DNA of 64,000 nucleotides from Halorubrum trapanicum (GCF_002355655.1 NZ_AP017569.1:868001-932000), one strand, 5' to 3'; shown: positions 7,129-16,488, numbered from the stretch's first letter. Made by a program: numbers and translations. Notes: a model not told the origin generated them from the sequence alone.

Positions 7129-10100
7129 TCAGCCGAGCGCGGGGTACGCCGCGGCGACGCCGTCGCCGTCGACGCGCCAGCGGTCGGCGATCTCCCGGTA
7201 CGCGGCCGGGTCCGCGGCCGAGTCGTCCGGGACCGGTCCGGGCGACGACTCCCGCAGGGCCTCGGTCAGCACCTCCCGGTCGATCGAATCCGACCCGGCG
7301 GCCGTCCCCGCGAGCAGGTCGGCGAGCCGGTCGGCCGCCGAAACGACGGCCCGCGCGCCCTCGATCCGGTGAGCCAGATCGAGGGCCGCGGTCAGCCGGT
7401 CGGCCGCCGCGGCGGCGTCGCCGCGCTCGGCCTCCGCGGCGCCCAGCGCCGCCAACGCCTGCGCTTCGACCTGCGTGAACCCGCCCTCCCTCGCGGCGTC
7501 GACCGCGTCCGTCAGCGCCGCCGCAGCGGCGTCCCCGTCGCCGCGAGCGAGCGCCAGCCGCCCCCGGACGCGGTCCAGTTCCGCGAGGCGCTTCCGCCCC
7601 GCGTGGTCGTCGAGCAGCGACGCGGTCCGCTCGGTCCGCCGCTCCGCCTCCGGCGGGTCGCCGCGGTCGAGCGCCACCTCGGCGAGGATCGCGGTCACCA
7701 TCGCGCACCGCGTGTCGGCGCCGAGGCGGTCGAGGCGGTCGAGCGCGGCCGTCAGGAACCGCTCCGCCCGGTCGAGGTCGCCGGCGAGGTGCGCCGCGCT
7801 GCCGAGGTGGCTCAGCGCGAACGCCTCGTACATGTCCGAGCCGATCCGCTCGGCGATGTCCCGCGCCTCGGACGCGCGGGCGACCGCCTCGCCGACGGCG
7901 CCGCGCTGCTCTGCGACCGCCGCGAGGTTCAAAAGCGAGATGGCCTCGCGGTGTTCGTCGCCGACCGTCCGGTAGCCGTCGAGCGCGCGTCTCGCCGTCC
8001 GCTCGGCCGCGTCGAGGTCGCCGCGCCGCCGCAGCGCGACCGCGAGGTTCGCCCGGACGTTCGCCTCCCCGTGCGTGTCGTCGTAAGCGCGGAACAGATC
8101 GCCGGCCACTCGGTAGTGGTCGAGGACGGCGTCGGTCCCGTCGAGCCCGTCGAGCGCGTTCCCGACGTCCATCAGCGCCTTCGCCCGCGCGATGGGGTCG
8201 CCGGTCCGCGCGGCGATGGCGTACGCTCGCGAACCCGCCTCGTAGGCCTCCTCGTAGTCGCCGTCGAAGTGCGCCGCCTGTGCCCGGCCCCGGACCGCCG
8301 CCGCGAGCCCGCCGCGGTCGCCCGCGGCCGCGAACAGCTCCTCGGCCCGCTCGTACCGCTCGCGCGCCGCGTCGTACTCGCCGCGCCGCCGCGCCACGTC
8401 GCCGTACCCGCGCTGCCGCTCGGCGGCGCCCGCCTCGTCGACCGGCCGCCACGCGTCCAGCGCCGCCGTCGCGCCGTCGAGGTCGCCGGCCTCGACGTAC
8501 ATCCGCGCCACCCACTCCGGCGGCCGGTCGCGCAGGTCGTCCGGGCACGCGTCCGGGAGGTCGATCCACGCGTACCGGACGCGCCCGTACAGCGGCGCGA
8601 GACGGGGGTAACGGCGCCCGACGCCGTACACCGCACGGACCGTCTCGGCCGCCCACGCGCCCGGGGCGCGCTCGATTCGGGCCACCGTCGGCGCGTCCCC
8701 GCCGACGGCGCGGCGGATCCGCGAGCGGCGCGCGGGGTCGTCCGCGAGCGCGAGCACCCGCGAGACGGCCCGCCCCACGCGTCTGGCGACGACCGGCGCC
8801 GGCTCCCGCTCGACGAGCCGCTCCAAGAACAGCACCGACCACTCGTCGTGGACCGCGCGGTACTCCCCGTCGCCCGAGCGAACGAGGGCCGTCCCGACGA
8901 GGCGGTCGAGCGCACGGCGAACGCCGTCGACGGTCGGCGACGGGTCGCGGTCCGCCCCCTCGGCGTCGGTCCCCGCTCCCCCGGTCTCCGATCCGGCGAC
9001 CCCGTCCGGGCCGTCGACGAGCGCGTACGCCAGCGTGCGGACGTCGCCCACGCCGGCGACGTTGAGGAGGTTCACCAGCACCGCGACGTCCGCGGTCGGC
9101 GGCGGGCGGTTCCGGACCTCCCGGACCGCCTCCGCGACCGCCGCCTCCAGTCCGGACTCGGGGCCCGCGTCGTCGCGGCCGGCCGGGGCGTCGCTCGCGT
9201 CGGCCTCCGTCCCCGACGCGCCGCCGGCGCTCTCGCCCGCTTCGCCGACGACGCTCGCGCCGTCGCCGGTCGCGCGGACGAGGCGATGGACGAGCGCGAG
9301 CAGTTCGCCGACGCGCTCGTCGTCGGCGCGCCGCACGTCGTCGAGCAGCGCCGCCGGATCGGCCGCCGGCGCGGACCCCGTACAGTCGGCGACGTGGTCG
9401 ACGAACCGCTCCACCTCGCGCCCGTCGAGCCGCGGCATCCGCGCGGTCGCTATCTCCCGGCGGTAGCGGAGGTCGGCGGGCGAGAGCGGCAGTCCGTCGG
9501 GGTCGTCGTACGGCTCCTCGCGGGCGTCGAACAGGAAGGACACGTCGTCGCGGTCGGCCAGTTCGCGGGCGACGCCGAACGCCTCCGCGACCCCCGGATC
9601 GACGGCGTCCTCCACGACGACGAGGTGGTGGCCGTCGCCCTCGGTGACGCGCTCGCGGAGCCGCTCCGTCGCCGAAAACGGGTCGCCGCCGTCGCCCGGT
9701 CGGTACGTCACCGGGCCGCGTCCCGACCGGTACCACTCGACCGCGACGCTCCGGCAGACGGTGCTCTTCCCGCTCCCCGGCGGGCCGACCAGCGCGTGGT
9801 CCGTCCCCTCGGCGAGTCCGTCGACGAGCAGCCCGGCGATCGAGCGTCGGTCGCCGTCGCGCACCGTCGTCCTGTCGAGGACGTACCCCGCGTCGACCTC
9901 CGGGAACGACGCCGTGGCGCGGAGCGGTCCGTACGGGTCCGGGTCGCCGGAGAGTCGCTCCTCGTCGACCGCGTGGAACCCCTGCGCCGAGAGCGCGCTC
10001 CGACCGCCGCCGCCCGAACCGATCCGCCCGAAGAGCTCGCCCGCGGCGCTCGATCCCCTCCCGGCCGCCTCGCCGTCGCGACCCGCCCGGTCGGACGCGT

Positions 10101-10908
10101 CCGCGTCGCCCTCCGTGCGCTTCGTCTCGGAGCGGTCCATCGCCGCGAGCGCCTCGTCCGCGTCGCGCCCGCGCTCGACCAGCTCGCGCACCTCCGTCTC
10201 CGCCCACGCGACCGCCTCCGGTTCGGTCGACGCCGCCGCGCCGCGGAGCGTCCCGTCGTCGTCGAAGGTGAGGAGCAGCGCGGTCCCGTCGGCCGCGACG
10301 ACCCCCGCGTCGACGGCGTCGACGGCGGCGACCCGGCAGCCGTCCCGGCGCGCGACTGCGCCGAGGTCGTCCGCGAAGCGCTCGGCCGCGTGCCGGTACG
10401 CGCGGTCCGCCAGCGCCAGGTCGACGGTCCCTCCCCCGGCGGCCGCGTGCCGGAGCCGCTCCGCGACCCGGGGATAGGGGAACGCGGGCAGCGCGGCGGC
10501 AACCGCGTCCGCGTCGGCGAGCGCCTCGTCGAGGACCTCCAGCGGTCGGTAGGGGTCGGGGGCCGCGGCCCGGTACGTCTCCGCCTCGCGGAGGATCGCC
10601 GGGTCGACGTCGGCGTCCGGGCCGAGCGGGTCGAGCACGTCGCCGGCGGCCGCGAGGTCGTCGGCGACCGTCAGGAACTCGCGGTACTCGCCCGCGAGGA
10701 GCCGCCCCGAGAGCGTCGTCCGGTAGCCGTCGGTCTCGCCGGTGACGAGCCCCGCGGCCTCCAGCTCGTCTATCGCGCGGTTCACCGTCGACCGGGAGTG
10801 GCCGAGCGCGTCGACGAGCTCGTGTTTGCGAAGCGGTCCCGCGGTGAGCCGTTCGAGGAAGTCGAGGCGACGCTCGACGACGCCCACGAGTTCCGACGGC
10901 TCCGTCAT
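7129..10908 (-). CDS. Very large regulator: winged HTH + P-loop NTPase + TPR array (STAND-like)
   Basis: A 1259-aa protein. Residues ~8-70 are a winged HTH (HSRSTVNRAIDELEAAGLV). Residues ~75-260 are a linker domain in the style of haloarchaeal HTH regulators, then an acidic low-complexity spacer. A P-loop NTPase follows, with Walker A GPPGSGKST at 375-383 and Walker B LVVVED at ~429-434. Residues ~640-830 look like a winged-helix/helical region. Residues ~830-1180 hold at least eight tetratricopeptide-like repeats (for example RRGEYDAARERYERAEELF). This is the layout of STAND-type signalling ATPases: TPRs sense, the NTPase switches, the HTH acts. Target genes are unknown; the ALDH-like gene is divergent with a ~115-bp shared promoter region. 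Confidence 0.85.
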   Translation of the reverse strand: MTEPSELVGVVERRLDFLERLTAGPLRKHELVDALGHSRSTVNRAIDELEAAGLVTGETDGYRTTLSGRLLAGEYREFLTVADDLAAAGDVLDPLGPDADVDPAILREAETYRAAAPDPYRPLEVLDEALADADAVAAALPAFPYPRVAERLRHAAAGGGTVDLALADRAYRHAAERFADDLGAVARRDGCRVAAVDAVDAGVVAADGTALLLTFDDDGTLRGAAASTEPEAVAWAETEVRELVERGRDADEALAAMDRSETKRTEGDADASDRAGRDGEAAGRGSSAAGELFGRIGSGGGGRSALSAQGFHAVDEERLSGDPDPYGPLRATASFPEVDAGYVLDRTTVRDGDRRSIAGLLVDGLAEGTDHALVGPPGSGKSTVCRSVAVEWYRSGRGPVTYRPGDGGDPFSATERLRERVTEGDGHHLVVVEDAVDPGVAEAFGVARELADRDDVSFLFDAREEPYDDPDGLPLSPADLRYRREIATARMPRLDGREVERFVDHVADCTGSAPAADPAALLDDVRRADDERVGELLALVHRLVRATGDGASVVGEAGESAGGASGTEADASDAPAGRDDAGPESGLEAAVAEAVREVRNRPPPTADVAVLVNLLNVAGVGDVRTLAYALVDGPDGVAGSETGGAGTDAEGADRDPSPTVDGVRRALDRLVGTALVRSGDGEYRAVHDEWSVLFLERLVEREPAPVVARRVGRAVSRVLALADDPARRSRIRRAVGGDAPTVARIERAPGAWAAETVRAVYGVGRRYPRLAPLYGRVRYAWIDLPDACPDDLRDRPPEWVARMYVEAGDLDGATAALDAWRPVDEAGAAERQRGYGDVARRRGEYDAARERYERAEELFAAAGDRGGLAAAVRGRAQAAHFDGDYEEAYEAGSRAYAIAARTGDPIARAKALMDVGNALDGLDGTDAVLDHYRVAGDLFRAYDDTHGEANVRANLAVALRRRGDLDAAERTARRALDGYRTVGDEHREAISLLNLAAVAEQRGAVGEAVARASEARDIAERIGSDMYEAFALSHLGSAAHLAGDLDRAERFLTAALDRLDRLGADTRCAMVTAILAEVALDRGDPPEAERRTERTASLLDDHAGRKRLAELDRVRGRLALARGDGDAAAAALTDAVDAAREGGFTQVEAQALAALGAAEAERGDAAAAADRLTAALDLAHRIEGARAVVSAADRLADLLAGTAAGSDSIDREVLTEALRESSPGPVPDDSAADPAAYREIADRWRVDGDGVAAAYPALG

Positions 10909-11024
10909 ACGTCCGTCCGCACCGCCCCGACCGACATAACTATTTCCTCAGTGACGACTCTCGCGCGCGGTGACACAGTGTTCCACGGGGTGAGAATAAA
11001 CCGGATACCGACGCAGTTGGATCC

Positions 11025-12617
11025 ATGGACGGGGACCGAGCGGGCGACGGCGACGAGCCGGGCACGGCGGCCGGGCTCGGCGAGGGCGAATCGACCGGAC
11101 GAAACGGAGCGGCTGCGGCCGAGGGCGACGAAGCGACGCCGGAGGCGGAGGCGGACGCGACCGCCGACCGAGCCGATACCGACCCCGCGGCGGAGGGGAA
11201 CTCGCGCGAACCGGCCGCCGGCCGGTCCGCGACGAGCGCCGCGGACCAGCCGAGCCGCGCGTCGCGGGCCGTCGCGACCGCGCGGACGGCGGCGGACGAA
11301 CTGGCGGCGTGGGACCCCGACGACGTCGACGCCCTCGTCCGGTCGGTCGGCGAGCGGCTGGCCGACAGGGAGACGGTCAGCCGCCTCGCGCGGTCGGCGG
11401 CCAACGAGACCGGGCGGGGGCACCCGGGAACGAAGGCCGAGAAGGCGGCGACCGCGCTCGACGCCGCCCGGCGGACGCTGCGGGACGCGCCGACCGCCGG
11501 CGTGGTCGACCGCGACGGGGCGGCGGGCACGGTGACTGTCGCCGGGCCGACGGGCGTCGTCGGCGCGGCGGTCCCCGCGACGCACGCGGTGGTGATGCCC
11601 GCAGTCCTCTCGCTGTACGGGCTCGCCGCCCGGAACGCGGTCGTCTTTGCGCCCTCGCCGTCGACCGTGGAGACGTGTGACGTCGTCGTCGAGACCGTCC
11701 GCCGCGCGCTCGCCGACGCGGGCGCGCCGACCGGCGCGGTGTCGATGCTGCCCGCGCCGGCGGCGAAGCCCGAGACCGACGCGCTGTTCGAGCGGGCCGA
11801 CCTCGTCGTCGCGGCCGGCTCCGAGGCGACGGTCGCCGCGGGGCAGCGCTGCGGGACGCCGAACGTCGCCACCAGCGCCGACGGCGTCGTCTCCGTCGCG
11901 GACGGCTCGGTCCCGGCCGAGGCCGTGGCGACGCGGGTGGCGGTCGGGGCGACCTACGACTTCGGCGCCCACCCCGCGGGCGACGCCGCGGTCGTCACGG
12001 TGTCCCCGGCGGTCGACCGGCTGCGTTCCGCGCTCGAATCGGAGGGCGGGTACGTCCTCGACGCGGCCGAGCGCGACCGGCTCCGCGCGCTCCTCGACGA
12101 GGACGAAACGGACGAAAACGCCGAGGCGGACCCCCGCGGGAACTCGCCGCGCTGGCTGGCGGCCGCGCTCGACCTCCCGAGCGCGGCCCGCGAGGCGGCG
12201 TTCCTCGTCGCCGAGCCCGACGGCGCCGACGACCGGCTCGCCGCGCTGCCGGGGATCCCCGCGGTCGCGGTCCACGGGCGGAGCGGGTTCGACGCCGCGA
12301 CCGCGCTCGCGGCCGAGATCGGCTCGCCCCACGCCGCGGCGGTCCACACCACCCAACAGCGCCGCGCCCGCAGGGTCGCGGAGCGCCTCGCTCCCGGCCG
12401 GTTGGTCGTCAATCAGCCGGGGATCGCGGCGACGGGCGCGCGTTCGAACGGGTTCGAGGCGGCGCCGGTGCTGGGCGGCGGGACCGCCGAGGGGAGCCAG
12501 CTCTGTGGGGGGCTCACGCCGGGCCGCCTCGCGCAGACGACGACCGTCGCCGCGACGAGCGTCGTCGACGAGGAGCCCCACCGGAACGGCGCGGGCGACA
12601 CGCTTCGGGGTCCCTGA
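11025..12617 (+). CDS. Aldehyde-dehydrogenase-superfamily protein lacking the catalytic cysteine
   Basis: A 530-aa protein. The first ~75 residues are acidic low complexity. The rest aligns by motif with the acylating ALDH branch (AdhE/EutE type): the Rossmann part VAGPTGVVGAAVPATHAVVMPAVLSL and AARNAVVFAPSPST, and the catalytic-domain segment ATYDFGAHPAGDAAVV. In AdhE this last segment holds the nucleophilic Cys; here the position is P317 and no nearby Cys replaces it. Dehydrogenase activity is therefore doubtful; it may bind NAD(P) or CoA without catalysis. It is divergent from the STAND-like regulator. The ATG at 11025 is the only good start; GTGAGAATAAACCGG upstream is TATA-like. Confidence 0.8.
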   Translation: MDGDRAGDGDEPGTAAGLGEGESTGRNGAAAAEGDEATPEAEADATADRADTDPAAEGNSREPAAGRSATSAADQPSRASRAVATARTAADELAAWDPDDVDALVRSVGERLADRETVSRLARSAANETGRGHPGTKAEKAATALDAARRTLRDAPTAGVVDRDGAAGTVTVAGPTGVVGAAVPATHAVVMPAVLSLYGLAARNAVVFAPSPSTVETCDVVVETVRRALADAGAPTGAVSMLPAPAAKPETDALFERADLVVAAGSEATVAAGQRCGTPNVATSADGVVSVADGSVPAEAVATRVAVGATYDFGAHPAGDAAVVTVSPAVDRLRSALESEGGYVLDAAERDRLRALLDEDETDENAEADPRGNSPRWLAAALDLPSAAREAAFLVAEPDGADDRLAALPGIPAVAVHGRSGFDAATALAAEIGSPHAAAVHTTQQRRARRVAERLAPGRLVVNQPGIAATGARSNGFEAAPVLGGGTAEGSQLCGGLTPGRLAQTTTVAATSVVDEEPHRNGAGDTLRGP

Positions 12618-12647
12618 ATCTGGACGTTCGGGCCCGAACCCGAGCGA

Positions 12648-13586
12648 TCAGAGTTCGATCCGGTCGACGATCGAGCCGTTCCCGTCGTTCCCGTCGCTGT
12701 GGGTGTTGATCGCGACGGTGCGGATCCGGTCTTCGAGCAGCGACCCCTCGATCTTCGCCTTCAGCAGCGAGTCGACCTGGTAGACGCCGGCGGCGTTGTT
12801 CATCCGGATCACGACCTGAACCGGCGTCTCGTCGCCCTCGCGGAGCGAGACGCGCTCTATCGCCTGCGAGGAGACGGTGTTGATCCCGCGGCCGCCCTCC
12901 TCGTAGGGGACGCGCGAGCGCCCGCGTTCCATGTCGAGGCCGTCCGCGATCCGGACGACGCCGGCCTCCAGCGTGAGCGGCTGCTCCTCCGTGTGATGGC
13001 ATAAGATCGCGTGGAGCACCTCGGCCTTGATCCGGACCTGATCGGCCACGCCGTAGAAGGAGGGCAGCAGGTCGTCTAGGAGGTCCGCCGCCAGGGGGAT
13101 CGAGTAGTACGGGTGGTCGTGGCGGTGGACGACGTGGCCGATGTCGTGGAGCGTCGCGGCCAGCGCGACGATCACCGGCTCGTCGGCCTCCTCTAACCCC
13201 TGCTGGCGGGCGCCGTTGAACTCGACGCCGCCGGACTTGAGCAGGTCGTACAGCCGGAGCGCGCGGTCGCGGACGATCTCGACGTGCTTGGACCCGTGGT
13301 CGTTGTACCCCTTCCGCGCGACCGGGTTGACGTTCTGCGCCTCCAGGTAGGCGACGACCTCCTCGTCGGATTCGAGCCGCGCGAGGACTTCGTTGAGCCG
13401 CTCGTCGGGAAACGCGTGGTCGGCGTCCGGGTCGTACTCGTGGCGGCCGGCGTCGGTGTCGGCACCGAGGTCGACGTCCGCGTCCTCGACCGCTCCCGCG
13501 GTCGGGTCGGGCGCGTCTTCCGCGGTCGGGTCGGGGACTTCATCGTCGTCCGTCGGATCGGGCGCGTCCTCGGCAGGGTCGCTCAT
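12648..13586 (-). CDS. HD-domain phosphohydrolase
   Basis: A 312-aa protein. Residues 1-58 are an acidic, DPTAEDAPDPT-like low-complexity tail typical of haloarchaea. Residues ~60-300 are an HD-superfamily metal-dependent phosphohydrolase with the signature HDIGH at 147-151, an upstream HG..HVEIV and a downstream HHTEEQ plus RIADGLDMERGR. Such proteins hydrolyse phosphomonoesters or nucleotides; no substrate can be named. The gene is convergent with the ALDH-like gene (31 bp between stops) and divergent from the HAD gene. Start ATG at 13586. Confidence 0.88.
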   Translation of the reverse strand: MSDPAEDAPDPTDDDEVPDPTAEDAPDPTAGAVEDADVDLGADTDAGRHEYDPDADHAFPDERLNEVLARLESDEEVVAYLEAQNVNPVARKGYNDHGSKHVEIVRDRALRLYDLLKSGGVEFNGARQQGLEEADEPVIVALAATLHDIGHVVHRHDHPYYSIPLAADLLDDLLPSFYGVADQVRIKAEVLHAILCHHTEEQPLTLEAGVVRIADGLDMERGRSRVPYEEGGRGINTVSSQAIERVSLREGDETPVQVVIRMNNAAGVYQVDSLLKAKIEGSLLEDRIRTVAINTHSDGNDGNGSIVDRIEL

Positions 13587-13730
13587 GCGTCCTCCAGAGT
13601 CGCCCGCCGGGGATAAATGTGCGAGCCGCGCGGTTCCGGTGTCCGGACCGCCGCGGTCTCGTCGGCCGAACCGCGACGGAGCCTGCCGGCGCCCCGACCG
13701 CTTATCCGGCCGCCCGCTGTGGCATCGCGC

Positions 13731-14414
13731 ATGGCGTTCGATCCCGACCGCGTCTCGACGGTGACGTTCGACTCGTACAGCACGCTCGTGGACGTGGAGG
13801 CCGCCGAGGCGGCGCTCGCGGACCGAGTCGCCGACCCCGAACCGGTGTCGCGGCTCTGGCGGTCGCGGTCGCTGGCGTACACGTTCGTGGCGAACGCGGT
13901 CGACGCGTACCAGCCGTTCTACGAGATGAACCGCGACGCGCTGACGTACGCGCTCGACGCGCACGGCGTCGACCTCCCGGACGCGGAGCGCGACGAAATC
14001 CTCGCGGTGTACCACGAGCTGGAGGTGTTCGACGACGTGCGCGACGCGATCGGTCGGCTCCGCGACGCCGGGTACGACTGTTACGTCCTCTCGAACGGCG
14101 ACCCCGAGATGCTCGCCTCGCTCGTCGACCACGCCGACATCGCGGACCTCGTCGAGGACGCGATCAGCGCCGACGAGGTGGAGACGTTCAAGCCGGCCGC
14201 CGAGCTCTACCGCCACGGCGCGGCCCGGACCGGGACGCCGGTCGACGAGGTGGTCCACGCGACCGCCGGCTGGTTCGACGTGTTGGGCGCGCGCCACGCC
14301 GGGATGCAGGCCGCGTGGGTCGACCGGAAGGGGACGCCGTGGGAGCCGTTCGGCGGCGACCCGGACCTCACGGTCGAGACGCTCCACGAGCTCGCGGACC
14401 GGCTCGGGGCGTGA
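13731..14414 (+). CDS. HAD-superfamily hydrolase, haloacid dehalogenase type II-like
   Basis: A 227-aa protein with HAD motif I TFDSYSTLVD (nucleophile D14), a helical cap domain (LAYTFVANAVDAYQPFYEMNRDALTYAL), motif II VLSNGDPEM and motif III ETFKPAAELY followed by HATAGWFDVLGARHAGM. The motif set is that of L-2-haloacid dehalogenase type II and its haloarchaeal relatives. Dehalogenase or phosphatase activity cannot be told apart by sequence alone. The ATG at 13731 follows a CTTATCC promoter-like element. Upstream in-frame codons have no family features. Confidence 0.88.
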   Translation: MAFDPDRVSTVTFDSYSTLVDVEAAEAALADRVADPEPVSRLWRSRSLAYTFVANAVDAYQPFYEMNRDALTYALDAHGVDLPDAERDEILAVYHELEVFDDVRDAIGRLRDAGYDCYVLSNGDPEMLASLVDHADIADLVEDAISADEVETFKPAAELYRHGAARTGTPVDEVVHATAGWFDVLGARHAGMQAAWVDRKGTPWEPFGGDPDLTVETLHELADRLGA

Positions 14415-14489
14415 CTGCGCCGCACACGCGAGGACCCCGCGTGGCGGCCCGGCGACCGATCGCCGCGGCAGTTTCGACCCGAGGCACAA

Positions 14490-14497
14490 CGTATAAG
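14490..14497 (+). promoter_or_regulatory. Putative TATA box of the lysine (dap) operon
   Basis: CGTATAAG in a GC-rich context, ~200 bp before dapA. If used, the operon mRNA begins near 14520, giving a leader of about 170 nt that starts at or just before the GTG of the mini-ORF at 14522. Confidence 0.5.
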
Positions 14498-14521
14498 CGC
14501 GCGTCGGTTCCATATGCCGGT

Positions 14522-14596
14522 GTGATTCGCTCCGCGTCCGCACGCGGCCAGCAGTCGACGCCAGCGACGCGGCTCTTCTCGAAAAAACGCGCGTGA
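14522..14596 (+). other. Possible 24-codon leader peptide upstream of dapA
   Basis: A GTG-initiated mini-ORF (V-I-R-S-A-S-A-R...F-S-K-K-R-A) lies in the leader of the lysine operon and ends 93 bp before dapA. It contains Lys-Lys near its C-terminus. Together with the predicted transcript start at its first codon, it could be a leaderless regulatory peptide whose translation senses lysine. Lys-codon attenuation is classical in bacteria, but I know of no proven case for archaeal dapA. It may be chance. Confidence 0.3.
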
Positions 14597-14689
14597 ACCG
14601 TCCGCCGGCGGGAGTGGCGACCCCGTCCCGGACGACCCCCGACTCGCGCGCATCGGCCCGTTCACCGACCCGAACCCACCGCAGCACCC

Positions 14690-15688
14690 ATGACGGACAC
14701 CACCACCACGACCCCATACACGACGGAACAGCCAGACGGCGACGCGACCGACGCCCCCTTCGAGGGCGTCTACCCGGCGATGACGACCCCGTTCACCGAC
14801 GACGGCGCGGTCGACCACGACCAGCTCGCCGACAACGCCCGCTACCTCGAACGCGCCGGCGTCGACGGCGTCGTCCCCGTCGGCTCGACGGGCGAGTCGG
14901 CCACGATGAGCCACGACGAACACGTCGCGGTGATCGAGACGGTCCGCGACGCCTTGGACGACATCCCCGTCATCGCGGGCACCGGCTCGAACAACACCGC
15001 GGAGGCGCTGTCGCTGTCGCGGCGCGCGGCCGACGCCGGCGCCGACGGCCTGCTGCTCATCTCGCCGTACTACAACAAGCCCGAGCCCGCCGGCTTCCTC
15101 GAACACTATCGGACCATCGCCGACGAGGTCGACCTCCCGCAGATCGTCTACAACGTGCCGAGCCGCACGGGGCAGTCGATCCCGGTCGACGTCACCGTCG
15201 AGCTCGCCGAACACCCGAACATCCGAGGGTACAAGGCGGCCTCCGGCGACCTGAACCTGATAAGCGAGGTGATCGAGCGCACCCGAGAGGAGTCGTTCGC
15301 GGTGCTGTCGGGCGACGACGGCCTCACGCTGCCGGTCCTCTCGATCGGCGGGACGGGGACGATCAGCGTGGTCGCCAACGTCGAGCCCGAGCGGACCTGC
15401 GCGATGGTCGGCGCCGCGCTCTCGGGCGACTACGGTCGCGCGCGGACGCTCCACCACGAGCTGTCGCCGCTCGTCCGCGAGCTGTTCGCCGAGACGAACC
15501 CGATCCCGGTGAAGGAGGCGATGCACATCCGCGGGCGCGGCGGGCCCCGCGTCCGGTCGCCGCTCTCGCGGCTCTCCGAGGAGCGACGCGACGCGCTCCG
15601 CGAGCTGCTGGCCGCGTACGACGAGCGCGCGGCGGGGGCGCTCGACCCGACGGATCTCGGCTCGGCGGCGACGGAGGGCGCCGAATGA
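14690..15688 (+). CDS. dapA: 4-hydroxy-tetrahydrodipicolinate synthase
   Basis: A 332-aa class I aldolase of the DHDPS family. It condenses pyruvate with aspartate semialdehyde, the committing step of diaminopimelate/lysine synthesis. The Schiff-base lysine is K182 (RGYKAASGD), the proton-relay tyrosine Y154 is in IVYNVPSRTG, and the GSTGES pyruvate-binding motif is at ~65-70. An N-terminal Thr-rich extension of ~22 residues precedes the barrel. It is first in a six-gene operon; its stop overlaps the dapB start (ATGA). A long leader with a mini-ORF precedes it. Confidence 0.95.
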   Translation: MTDTTTTTPYTTEQPDGDATDAPFEGVYPAMTTPFTDDGAVDHDQLADNARYLERAGVDGVVPVGSTGESATMSHDEHVAVIETVRDALDDIPVIAGTGSNNTAEALSLSRRAADAGADGLLLISPYYNKPEPAGFLEHYRTIADEVDLPQIVYNVPSRTGQSIPVDVTVELAEHPNIRGYKAASGDLNLISEVIERTREESFAVLSGDDGLTLPVLSIGGTGTISVVANVEPERTCAMVGAALSGDYGRARTLHHELSPLVRELFAETNPIPVKEAMHIRGRGGPRVRSPLSRLSEERRDALRELLAAYDERAAGALDPTDLGSAATEGAE

Positions 15689-16488
15689 GCGACGCGAGCG
15701 ACTCGGCCGACGCCGACCTCCGGATCGCCGTCACCGGCGCGGGCGGCCGCATGGGCCGCGAAGTGATCGAGGCCGCGGCCGACCGCGAGGGCGTCGCCGT
15801 CGCGGTCGCGGTCAACCGCACCGCGACCGACCCCGTGGCGGGCGTCCCGGTCGCCGACGCCGACGACCTCGACGACCTGCTCGCGAGCGAGGACCCGGAC
15901 GTCCTCGTCGACTTCACCGGCCCCGAGTCGGCGGTCGCGTACGCCGAGGCGTGCGCCGACGCGGGCGTCGCGCTCGTCACCGGGACGACCGGCTTCGCGG
16001 AGTCGCAGATCGACAGTCTCCGGGCCGCGAGCGAGGCGGTGCCCGTGCTCAAGGCGTCGAACTTCGCGCGCGGCGTGGCCGCGCTGCGCCGGGCGGTCCG
16101 CGAGGCCGCCGCGGCGCTCCCCGGCTACGACGTGGAGCTGACGGAGACGCACCACAACGCGAAGCGCGACGCCCCCTCGGGCACCGCAAAGTCGATCCTC
16201 GACGACGTGGAGGACGCCCGCGACGACCTCGACGAGCGCGTCCACGGCCGCGAGGGCGACGCCCCCCGGAGCCCGGGCGAGGTCGGCGTCCACGCCCGCC
16301 GCGCGGGCGACGTGACCGGCGAGCACGAGGTCCTGCTGGCCGGGAACCGCGAGACGCTCGAACTCACGCACCGCGCCGGCGACCGCGGGGTGTTCGCCGA
16401 GGGCGCGCTCGACGCCGCCGCGTGGCTCGCCGACCGCGACCCGGGCTGGTACGGGTTCGGCGACGTGCTGGACGCGGGCGAGGAATAA
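15685..16488 (+). CDS. dapB: 4-hydroxy-tetrahydrodipicolinate reductase
   Basis: A 267-aa protein that reduces the DapA product with NAD(P)H. The Rossmann motif is VTGAGGRMGREV (~17-28), DVLVDFTGPES follows, VTGTTGF lies centrally, and the active-site signature is ETHHNAKRDAPSGTAK with the catalytic His pair and Lys. Length and motif order are normal for DapB. The start codon overlaps the dapA stop by 4 nt, indicating translational coupling. A 57-bp gap to dapD contains a TATA-like GAGTAAATACC, so dapD may also have its own promoter. Confidence 0.95.
   Translation: MSDASDSADADLRIAVTGAGGRMGREVIEAAADREGVAVAVAVNRTATDPVAGVPVADADDLDDLLASEDPDVLVDFTGPESAVAYAEACADAGVALVTGTTGFAESQIDSLRAASEAVPVLKASNFARGVAALRRAVREAAAALPGYDVELTETHHNAKRDAPSGTAKSILDDVEDARDDLDERVHGREGDAPRSPGEVGVHARRAGDVTGEHEVLLAGNRETLELTHRAGDRGVFAEGALDAAAWLADRDPGWYGFGDVLDAGEE

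Noticed and set aside
6706-11535. Very long plus-strand open frame (over 1600 codons) opposite the STAND-like gene, PUA gene and into the ALDH gene
   Set aside because: A GC-rich antisense shadow: Arg/Pro/Gly-rich composition, no domains, and it covers three recognisable genes on the other strand or frame.
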